A DNA stretch of 64,000 nucleotides from Bowdeniella nasicola (GTDB taxonomy: Bacteria > Actinomycetota > Actinomycetes > Actinomycetales > Actinomycetaceae): the NCBI GenBank assembly GCA_030537895.1, contig JAUNVA010000006.1:1-64000 (forward strand). The letters run 5' to 3'. The notes under the pieces were generated by a model that was not told the origin of the DNA, made no database searches, and worked only from the letters and a program-made list of their open reading frames with translations. Both the position numbers and the translations under genes were made by a program. Positions 58,081-64,000 of the stretch are shown here, in pieces (the first letter of the stretch is position 1; each line of letters starts with the position of its first letter).

Positions 58081-58511
58081 CGCGCGAGGTGGGCTCGCTC
58101 CGCGATGTCGTACCACAGCAGGTCGTAGTCCTCGAGCGCGTCGAGCGCCGCCTGGTCCCTCGAGGCTCGTCGTACCGTGTCCTCGGCCGCGGCTTCATCG
58201 ATGAGAAGGGCCACGACATCGTGCCAGCCGATCGCCTCACTCAAGACAACCTCACAGACGAGGTCCGCCTTGGCGGGCTCCACGCCGGTGGTATCGGCTG
58301 CGGCGACGACTCGACGCGGGACCTCATCCGCCTGGAGCGCAGAGACGTCCCCGGCAGCGAGACAGGCCACAAACTCGCGTTCTTCCTGATCGGCCTCGGG
58401 GTAGACGGCACGGAGGGCGGCAGTATCCGCAAATGCGCGAGCACCGGCATGGAAAGCGGCGGGTGCGTCGGCGGAGAGGTCTGCCCAGCGGAGGGGAATG
58501 AAACAGCGCAT
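58077..58511 (-). CDS. DUF6912-like acidic protein
   Basis: This is 144 residues, acidic and helical. The opening CFIPLRWADL and the end EDYDLLWYDIAERAHLA match a small family of actinobacterial proteins I recall as DUF6912; function unknown. Its TAG overlaps the sbcC stop (CTAA), and it follows the CpaE-like gene by 12 bases on the same strand. Confidence 0.8.
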   Translation of the reverse strand: MRCFIPLRWADLSADAPAAFHAGARAFADTAALRAVYPEADQEEREFVACLAAGDVSALQADEVPRRVVAAADTTGVEPAKADLVCEVVLSEAIGWHDVVALLIDEAAAEDTVRRASRDQAALDALEDYDLLWYDIAERAHLAR

Positions 58512-58523
58512 AGGGCCAGTGTC

Positions 58524-59990
58524 TCACCGTTGGGCGCGTTCCCGCCTCGATGCGGTCTGCCCAACGAGATCATAGGCAAGGTCCCACAGGGCTCGGCTCG
58601 CCGGAGATGCCGGTTGGTGCAGGGTGAGGGGGCTCCCAGCGAGCAGTGCGGCGTCGACTGAGCGTCGGTCCTCGGGAATGAGGATGACGCTGCTCGCATG
58701 AGAAAAGCGTGCGAGCGCCTCCAGGATCGCCGCCCGAGGTCGGCTCCCGGTCGCGGAGGCCCGCACGCGGGTCACAACGAGGAGGTCGCGGTGCTCCAAC
58801 GGATGCTCTTCTACGTGGATCATGAGGCGGTGGATGGAATCGGTGTCTGTACTCGCGATGTGGAGCCGCAGATCCGCGGCTTTGAGGAGCTCGCTGCGGG
58901 CCTGCCCCGGCTGGTGGCCGAAGGTGCCGTCCGTGTCCTCCGGCCACGGCACGGAGTCCAGGTCAAGGACGACGTAGGTGTAGTGGCGGCGTGCCGTCTC
59001 GAGGATCGGCGCCACCGCTGCGGGAGAGAGTTCGCGCCACCGGGTAGCGGATCCGAGTCCGGTGATGACATCGAAGGAATGGCTCGAGACCGTGGCGGAG
59101 GTGAGAGCCGTGTGATCGAGACGCCCCTGGTTGGCACGGCGGCTGAGCGTCGCGAGGCCCGAGACGTCGTCGAGGATGGCCAGGCGGATAGCGAGGCTTG
59201 GGGCGACAACGTCCGCGTCGATCAGGAGGGTTGGGCCACACGTGCCGAAGGCCTGAGCGAGAGCCACCGCGACTGTAGAGCGGCCGTGGGATCCGGGTGG
59301 CCCCCAAAGCGCCACGACACCGCCACCCGCCAACGGTGCCGGCGTGGGGGCCGGGCTGGCGTGGCGACGCTCTCGCCGCGTCCGCGGTGGGGGCGGCGGA
59401 GGAGGTCCCGCCAGGGCCGCCGCGTCGGGTCCCTCCCCCTCGGTGCCTCCCACCCGAGCTTCCGCACCGGCCTCGGCTCGACCGCGTGGGTTGCGCGGGC
59501 GTGGGGGCACCCGTCTCGACGCATCGTCATTGCCCACAGTCCCAACGTTCCTGGACGCCCCGTCGCGCGCGCCGTCGTCGCCACAGATGGTGGGCGCCTG
59601 AGGCGGGGAGGCTCCCCCATCAGGCATGCCCTGCGAGAGTGGCACAGTCGCGAGATCTGCGATCCGCTTGGCGATGATTGTGGGATCGTCATCGATGCGA
59701 AGGACCGCGTCAGCACCCAGGGTGCTGATGCGGGAGACGTCGTCGGGGTGGGCCAACAGGAGAACTCGAATACCGGAAGAGCGTAGTGACCGCACCGTGC
59801 TGGCATCAGCGTCGCCGGGTGTGGTGTCAAGAACGGCGATCGCGCCAAGTCCTGCGGCCGCGGCGGCGAGCAGTTCGGTAGCGTCCCCACATCGGCGCTG
59901 AACGCTCACTATGGCACGGTGGGGATGCAGGGCCCGCATGAGAGGGGCATCGAGTACACCCCCGACGGCGAGCAGGACGCCAACGCTCAC
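58524..59990 (-). CDS. CpaE-like MinD/ParA-family ATPase
   Basis: This is 488 residues. The N-terminal receiver-like domain (about 1-125) has no clear phosphoacceptor Asp, then comes a Pro-rich basic linker containing PPPPPPP. The C-terminal P-loop domain begins near residue 225 with GPPGSHGRST, where the usual Walker A lysine is Arg, and continues with LLIDADVVAPSLA (switch I) and VVLDLDSVP (Walker B). It is coupled to the SAF gene by an ATGA overlap, as in Tad pilus loci, but no CpaF or TadB gene is in the window. Confidence 0.85.
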   Translation of the reverse strand: MSVGVLLAVGGVLDAPLMRALHPHRAIVSVQRRCGDATELLAAAAAGLGAIAVLDTTPGDADASTVRSLRSSGIRVLLLAHPDDVSRISTLGADAVLRIDDDPTIIAKRIADLATVPLSQGMPDGGASPPQAPTICGDDGARDGASRNVGTVGNDDASRRVPPRPRNPRGRAEAGAEARVGGTEGEGPDAAALAGPPPPPPPRTRRERRHASPAPTPAPLAGGGVVALWGPPGSHGRSTVAVALAQAFGTCGPTLLIDADVVAPSLAIRLAILDDVSGLATLSRRANQGRLDHTALTSATVSSHSFDVITGLGSATRWRELSPAAVAPILETARRHYTYVVLDLDSVPWPEDTDGTFGHQPGQARSELLKAADLRLHIASTDTDSIHRLMIHVEEHPLEHRDLLVVTRVRASATGSRPRAAILEALARFSHASSVILIPEDRRSVDAALLAGSPLTLHQPASPASRALWDLAYDLVGQTASRRERAQR

Positions 59991-60652
59991 GGTCCGGCAC
60001 CGGCCGGCACGACGGCGATGAGTCCCTTGGCTGCGAGTGCTGCCAAGACAGCCGGAACCTCACCTTCGGGCACGGAGACTTCCACAGTTCCGAAGGCGCG
60101 CACGCCGATCCCCTCGGGCTCATGGCGGTGTTCGATGAGGGCCCCGGGTGCGACGATGCGCGGTTCGGGGGCGTCCTTTCCTGGGATGGCCTGTGGTAGG
60201 AACCAGACGTCCACGACGGTGCCACGCTCGGCGTGTTCAGGCAGGGCAGTTCCGAGCGGGAGCACGATGGATCGCGTGGCGTGCTCGGCGCTGTCACGAG
60301 TAACGGCGCTGCGAGAGATCAGCTCTCCCGCCCCCACGGTTCGGGTCACCGAACCACTCGAGTCGGAGGCGGCGGGCAGATAGAGCGCAGCGAGGTCCGC
60401 ATGAACTTTCGCCGTAGTGACGTTGCCGGCAAGGTCGGTCCCCGGAGTGAGGGTGGTGCGGGCGGCCCACACTTCGACCCGGTGGTCCATTGCACGCATC
60501 ACGGAGGTGGCGACGACGACGGAGAGCACAATCAGGATCAGCCCGATTGCGATGCGGGGGTCACGCCAGCGTTCTCGCGCACGCACGACGAAAGCCGACC
60601 GAAGGAACGGAGCGCGCATCTGAGGGGCCCGTGTGGGGCGGCGGCGTGTCAT
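59987..60652 (-). CDS. SAF-domain protein, CpaB-like
   Basis: This is 221 residues from the ATG at 60652. A basic N-terminus, a membrane segment near 38-58 (IAIGLILIVLSVVVATSVM) and a SAF domain (about 65-220), the build of CpaB/RcpC pilus-assembly proteins. The first gene of a three-gene unit with the CpaE-like and DUF6912-like genes. A good TTGCTT/GATAGT promoter lies directly before the ATG. The outside face is probable. Confidence 0.82.
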   Translation of the reverse strand: MTRRRPTRAPQMRAPFLRSAFVVRARERWRDPRIAIGLILIVLSVVVATSVMRAMDHRVEVWAARTTLTPGTDLAGNVTTAKVHADLAALYLPAASDSSGSVTRTVGAGELISRSAVTRDSAEHATRSIVLPLGTALPEHAERGTVVDVWFLPQAIPGKDAPEPRIVAPGALIEHRHEPEGIGVRAFGTVEVSVPEGEVPAVLAALAAKGLIAVVPAGAGP

Positions 60653-60659
60653 GCGTGCC

Positions 60660-60688
60660 ACTATCGCGCACGACCAGCAAGAAAGCAA
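60660..60688 (-). promoter_or_regulatory. Promoter of the SAF/CpaE unit, leaderless
   Basis: On the minus strand TTGCTT (60683-60688) and GATAGT (60660-60665) are separated by 17 bp, and the ATG follows after 7 bases (GGCACGC). This is the most complete leaderless promoter in the window. Confidence 0.55.
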
Positions 60689-60737
60689 GGCTCTAGACTC
60701 GTTGAGGACAGCCAAAGCGAGCGGAGTGGTGTCCTGG

Positions 60738-60743
60738 CATACT
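60738..60743 (+). promoter_or_regulatory. -10-like CATACT before the small HTH gene
   Basis: CATACT is followed by GAGGTT and then the ATG at 60750, so the mRNA could be leaderless. GAGG is only two bases from the ATG, too close for a normal ribosome site. Confidence 0.35.
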
Positions 60744-60749
60744 GAGGTT

Positions 60750-60968
60750 ATGGCCGCACGTTTCTTGACTCTCGCGGATTTGGCAGAGCAGCTTGCGATC
60801 TCTATGGCGCAGGCGCGTGCACTCGTGCGCTCCGGTGAGCTGCCCGCCATCCAGGTGGGCGGTCGGGGCCAGTGGCGAATCGAAGCCGCGGTCCTTGAGG
60901 ACTACATCGAGCAGAAGTACCGCGAAAACGCGGAGCGGATCGAGCATCTCAGGATGACCACACCGTAA
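60750..60968 (+). CDS. Small helix-turn-helix (excisionase/BldC-like) DNA-binding protein
   Basis: This is 72 residues from the ATG at 60750. The winged HTH signature is clear: FLTLADLAEQLAISMAQARALVRSGELPAIQVGGRGQWRIEAAVLEDYI, shown here only in part by the elements LADLAEQL, ALVRSGELPAIQVG and WRIE. It resembles MerR/BldC and phage excisionase folds. The single-gene setting between a divergent SAF gene and a convergent unknown gene suggests a local or developmental regulator. Confidence 0.85.
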   Translation: MAARFLTLADLAEQLAISMAQARALVRSGELPAIQVGGRGQWRIEAAVLEDYIEQKYRENAERIEHLRMTTP

Positions 60969-61473
60969 GGACGTGAAGCTGCGGCGCGACGATGGTGCCC
61001 ACCACGCCGTCGTCACCAACGATGTCCGCCTGATCCTTCCCGACTCCAACGACGCGTCCCGAGACTTCGAGCGTCCCCAGTCGGGCGATGACGCGGCTCC
61101 CCGCGGCACCGCACCGCCGCAGGATGTACCCCCAGCCGCGCTGAAGATCGACGATCCGCGGGGTGTGGGTGACCCTCCCCAACCCGGTCACCGCACACAG
61201 ATGTGATATCGACACGACGTCGGTGCGCCCCGACTCCCCGGCAACCTCCACCCAGGTAGCGGACACATCGAGGATCTGCCCCATAACATCGTGCGCATCG
61301 GTGCGCAGCCGCATCGGCTGACCGATGGCAGAAGCCAGGCGCCCCGCAAGCCCGATTGACGCGCGTTCGGCGGCGACCAACTCCGGGTCCGCTTGGGCGG
61401 TCTCAAGAACTGACATGCGCTCGGACAGGTCCGCGATAAGCCGAGCAAGGCGCGGGTCCACCTGATGGTCCAT
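60949..61473 (-). CDS. Unrecognised protein with beta-rich C-terminus
   Basis: This is 174 residues. A helical N-terminus (LARLIADLSERMSVLETA) precedes repeated small beta-like stretches: GQILDVSATWVEV, VVSISHLCAVTGLGR, ILRRCGAAGSRVIARLG. These could be repeated SH3-like units. No family named. It overlaps the convergent HTH gene by 20 bases at the 3' ends. It is likely real, given its codon bias and position conserved near secA in relatives I recall. Confidence 0.65.
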   Translation of the reverse strand: MDHQVDPRLARLIADLSERMSVLETAQADPELVAAERASIGLAGRLASAIGQPMRLRTDAHDVMGQILDVSATWVEVAGESGRTDVVSISHLCAVTGLGRVTHTPRIVDLQRGWGYILRRCGAAGSRVIARLGTLEVSGRVVGVGKDQADIVGDDGVVGTIVAPQLHVLTVWSS

Positions 61474-61552
61474 ACCCCTTACCGTAGCCGCTCGGCACTT
61501 CTCACATCGCCCCGGTCACGGGTGGGCGCGCACCATTATCTGCCCACAACCC

Positions 61553-61581
61553 TTGACTCACGTATGAGAGAGTTTCACAAT
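61553..61581 (+). promoter_or_regulatory. Promoter of the LysM membrane protein gene
   Basis: TTGACT (61553-61558) and CACAAT (61576-61581) are 17 bp apart. The surroundings are unusually AT-rich. Transcription would start about 35 bases before the ATG at 61624. Confidence 0.5.
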
Positions 61582-61623
61582 GAGATCAAACACCATCAAA
61601 CAGCACTATCGAACGGCAAAGAG

Positions 61624-62511
61624 ATGAAGAAGCGATCGTTGACACCGGTGCTGGTCAGTCTCCTGAGCCTGACCCTCACGTGGATTTTCGCGCAGTACGC
61701 GAGCGGGGAGATCACCCTCGCGGCGCGCCTGCCCCGGCAGAGCGAAACCTTCGTCACGGCCGTACTGACGGCTACACTTTCCGCAGTCGCGGCGGCGGTG
61801 AGTGTTTGGTACGCACTCAGTGGGATCGCGATCATGGCTGTTGAGGCCGGGCGGCTCGAGTCGCGTATGGTCGTGGCCTGGCTCGCGCCGGTCACCCGCA
61901 GGCTCCTCACCCGTTCGGCGATGACGGGAGCCGCGCTCGCGCTCGGATCGCTACCGGCGATCGCCGCGCCCGCGGATCAGCCGGATCTGTCACCCGGTGC
62001 CGACGACGACGCCACGGCGGCGCTCGTCGATTCCACTGACCTCTTTCCGCCAGTGACGGACACTCCCCCGCGTGCGGGTGACGACCCACTCATGGCGCTG
62101 CCCGCTGCGCCCGGCGGTATCGCATCGCCGAGCAATCCGTCGCGCGGGCGGGACTCACACGGCCGGCACGATCCCGCTCAGGCAACGGAGCCCCAGCCGC
62201 CGGCTTCCCTGACAGGAAAAGAACTCGCCGAGCCCGCGAAACGGCCTTCGCAGGCCGAGCCGAGGCCTGCACGGGGGGCCGGACTTGCCCCGCGCAGTGC
62301 CGCGGCGGCGCCCGTCAATCACACCGATGGGTCCTACATCGTCCACTCGGGTGATTGCCTGTGGGACATCGTCACGCGTCTCTACCGTCCCGCACACGCC
62401 GCCGACACGGCAGCGCTGGTCGCCGAGATAGTACGCCTCAACCCCACGATCACGAATCCGGATCTCATCTACCCCGACACCACGCTGACACTCCCCAAGG
62501 AGACGCCATGA
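61624..62511 (+). CDS. Membrane protein with a C-terminal LysM domain
   Basis: This is 295 residues from the ATG at 61624; upstream in-frame sequence is not conserved. Two membrane segments (about 7-27 and 45-70) are followed by a third hydrophobic stretch, a long disordered Pro/Ala/Ser region (110-230), and a LysM domain (about 235-290: YIVHSGDCLWDIVTRLY, YPDTTLTLP) that binds peptidoglycan. The gene lies next to secA with the DUF6459-like gene, a pairing common in actinobacteria. Its stop overlaps the next start. Confidence 0.85.
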   Translation: MKKRSLTPVLVSLLSLTLTWIFAQYASGEITLAARLPRQSETFVTAVLTATLSAVAAAVSVWYALSGIAIMAVEAGRLESRMVVAWLAPVTRRLLTRSAMTGAALALGSLPAIAAPADQPDLSPGADDDATAALVDSTDLFPPVTDTPPRAGDDPLMALPAAPGGIASPSNPSRGRDSHGRHDPAQATEPQPPASLTGKELAEPAKRPSQAEPRPARGAGLAPRSAAAAPVNHTDGSYIVHSGDCLWDIVTRLYRPAHAADTAALVAEIVRLNPTITNPDLIYPDTTLTLPKETP

Positions 62512-62987
62512 CCGCCACCGCCCCCATCGCTGCCGAGGTCCCCGACGAGGCTCGCCCGTGGGATCCCCTCCTCGTCCAGTTAACGAGCGCTCACGACTAC
62601 GTGCCTGACGCACGCGATCGCTGGGAGGCCCATCGGTCTGAATACGGCGGTTCCGATCAGCTCCCGCATCCTCGCGCGTGGGCTCACGCCGTCTTGCGCG
62701 CCACCCTGGAGGTGCTCACGGGCTACCGACCAGTGACGCACCTGCAACGCTGGGTTAGTCCCATGGTGTACTCCGCCCTGTGTCGTCGGGCGGCCCTGGC
62801 ACTGCGCGTCCATCCGCCGACGCCTCGCCAGCGCCCACAGGTGCGCTCTGTGCAGGTGTCATCGGTCGCCCGTGGTCGAGTCGACGTGATCGCGACAATC
62901 CGCGACGGCGAACGTACCCGTGCGGTGGCGCTCGAGTTGATGGCTCGGCGCAAGCGTTGGGTGGTTTCGGAGATTGTGGTGGGTTAG
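62508..62987 (+). CDS. DUF6459-like protein next to secA
   Basis: This is 159 residues from the ATG at 62508, which overlaps the LysM gene stop (ATGA). It is cytosolic, with the sequence HLQRWVSPMVYSALCRRA and a beta-rich C-terminus (VSSVARGRVDVIATI, WVVSEIVVG). I recall such proteins as DUF6459, usually beside secA. Function unknown. Its stop overlaps that of secA (TTAG). Confidence 0.75.
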   Translation: MTATAPIAAEVPDEARPWDPLLVQLTSAHDYVPDARDRWEAHRSEYGGSDQLPHPRAWAHAVLRATLEVLTGYRPVTHLQRWVSPMVYSALCRRAALALRVHPPTPRQRPQVRSVQVSSVARGRVDVIATIRDGERTRAVALELMARRKRWVVSEIVVG

Positions 62988-64000
62988 CGTCCGCGCTTGC
63001 GCGCGCGCCGCTTTGCCGCCCGGCGTTGATCACGGTTCATGCCGGTGGTTGCCGCGTTTTGCGCGGCGGCACCACTGCCGGCTGCAGGGGCGCCGAGCGC
63101 AGAGGCCGCCCCCGTCCTCCCTGCCCGAGAAGACGCGGAGTAGGTCAGGGCCGTCGGCTTCGCGGGGGATTTCAGCGCCAGCGGGCTGGCCTTCGCGGCC
63201 TTGCGCTTCTTCTTGGACCCCGAAGCCTTCGTGCCAGAGGCGGTGGCGTCGTCAGTCGTTGCCTGCTCGCTCTCCTCCTCAGAGGTGACCTGGAGGAAGA
63301 AGAGGTAGCGCACCACATCTTCCTTGATGGCCTCCTCCATGGACTGGAAGAGGTCGTAGCCCTCCTTGCGATACTCAACGAGCGGATCGCGCTGCGCCAT
63401 CGCACGCAGGCCAATGCCTTCCTTCAGGTAGTCCATCTCATAGAGGTGCTCGCGCCATTTCTGGTCGACCACGGTCAGGACCACGCGCCGTTCCAGATCG
63501 CGCAGTCGCTCGGCCCCGACCTCCTCTTCCCGCTCGGCGTAGGCCACGTCGATGTCGCTTTGCAACTCACGGATCAGCATGTCGCGGCTCACGCGAGCGC
63601 GCGCTCCGGCGGCCTCCACGATGTCGTCTACCGTAATCGTGACGTGGTAAATCCGGTTCAGCGTCTCGAACATTTCCTCGAGATCCCAGGTCTCGGGGTT
63701 GCCGAACTCCGTGTAAGCCCGCACGACCGAGGAGACGACGTCATGTCTGAACTGGTCGACCAGTTCAGACACGTCCTCCCCCATAATCAGCTTATGGCGG
63801 CGGTCATAGACGATCTGGCGCTGCTGGTTCATGATGTCGTCATACTTGAGGACATTCTTACGAGTTTCGGCGTTTTGTGCCTCCACCTGACGCTGCGCGG
63901 AGGCGATTGAACGCGTCACCATCTTCGATTCGAGCGGCATATCCTCGGGGAACGCATCCGTCGACATGATCCGCTGCGCCATCCCGGAAGCAAAGCGCCG
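62984..64000 (-). CDS. secA: Preprotein translocase SecA, C-terminal part (gene continues past the window)
   Basis: Only the C-terminal 338 residues are here. The helical scaffold/wing (LESKMVTRSIASAQRQVEAQN, KYDDIMNQQRQIVYDRR, VVLTVVDQKWREHLYEMDYL, GIGLRAMAQRDPLVEYRKEGYDLF) is unmistakable, given only in fragments. The tail is Ala/Gly/Ser/Lys-rich and ends with a basic KKRARKRGR-like run; it lacks the CxCxnC(H/C) zinc motif that binds SecB in other bacteria. SecA is the ATPase of the Sec export route. Confidence 0.95.
   Translation of the reverse strand, partial: RRFASGMAQRIMSTDAFPEDMPLESKMVTRSIASAQRQVEAQNAETRKNVLKYDDIMNQQRQIVYDRRHKLIMGEDVSELVDQFRHDVVSSVVRAYTEFGNPETWDLEEMFETLNRIYHVTITVDDIVEAAGARARVSRDMLIRELQSDIDVAYAEREEEVGAERLRDLERRVVLTVVDQKWREHLYEMDYLKEGIGLRAMAQRDPLVEYRKEGYDLFQSMEEAIKEDVVRYLFFLQVTSEEESEQATTDDATASGTKASGSKKKRKAAKASPLALKSPAKPTALTYSASSRAGRTGAASALGAPAAGSGAAAQNAATTGMNRDQRRAAKRRARKRGR

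Overview
The window is a 64 kb, high-GC, densely coded piece of an actinobacterial chromosome. Markers of the phylum include NucS (archaeal-type mismatch endonuclease), a fused Kgd (2-oxoglutarate decarboxylase/dehydrogenase with an E2 domain), the SigR-type sigma/zinc anti-sigma pair, a Rho with a long arginine/aspartate-rich insertion, and the tiny 24-residue ribosomal protein bL37. The gene set and the envelope motif LTRR-x-(I/L)RERERA fit Actinomycetales (an Actinomycetaceae-like genome), but this placement is an inference, not a measurement. I see no insertion sequence, prophage, CRISPR array or rRNA. There is one tRNA gene, tRNA-Arg(CCG).

Layout. 0.4-2.2 kb: a membrane cytochrome b/sulfite-oxidase-fold fusion with a small coupled partner. 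2.3-6.3 kb (minus): an RpiB-like isomerase, then a three-gene envelope operon (membrane protein, lipoprotein, thioredoxin-TPR protein). 6.5-12.5 kb: a DivIVA-like coiled-coil protein, glycerol kinase, a divergent PfkB-kinase/GH4 pair and an alpha/beta hydrolase. 12.6-16 kb (minus): nagA, a degenerate GH1-like protein, a small zinc-ribbon protein and nucS. 16.1-36.3 kb (minus): a long conserved housekeeping run. In transcription order it is argS-lysA-hom-thrC-thrB, rho, rpmE, prfA-prmC-tsaC-wecA-like-atpI-like and the ATP synthase genes atpBEFHAGDC. 36.6-42.3 kb: tRNA-Arg, an MFS exporter, GDPD, an M23 peptidase and two CNNM/CorC-type membrane proteins. 42.7-50.3 kb (plus): kgd, an SGNH-like protein, a possible TorD-like protein and glycogen phosphorylase. 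50.3-58.5 kb: bL37, rsrA-sigR, DoxX, rsgA, hisN, sbcDC and a DUF6912-like protein. 58.5-64 kb: the secA neighbourhood, with CpaE-like and SAF/CpaB-like proteins, a small HTH protein, a LysM membrane protein, a DUF6459-like protein and the 3' part of secA.

How it works together. Energy (F1Fo ATPase, Kgd), carbon storage and uptake (GlgP, GlpK, GH4, NagA), aspartate-family amino acids (lysA-hom-thrC-thrB), termination/translation (rho, prfA, prmC, tsaC, argS, rpmE), DNA integrity (NucS, SbcCD) and thiol stress (SigR/RsrA, thioredoxin-TPR) are all represented.

The most interesting things not explained by routine annotation are: (1) many genes whose start codon sits 6-7 nt after a -10-like hexamer, suggesting leaderless mRNAs, including a face-to-face divergent pair at 10.26-10.30 kb; (2) convergent genes whose stop codons overlap on a shared TA core, while other convergent pairs are separated by strong hairpins; (3) a GH1-fold protein that appears to have lost its nucleophile, coupled to nagA; (4) an SGNH-like protein with Glu in place of the block-I Ser; (5) a membrane molybdoenzyme fusion coupled to an HMA-like protein without cysteines; and (6) a basic motif shared by unrelated envelope proteins. 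None is proven here. I did not identify a clear new defence or mobile system.
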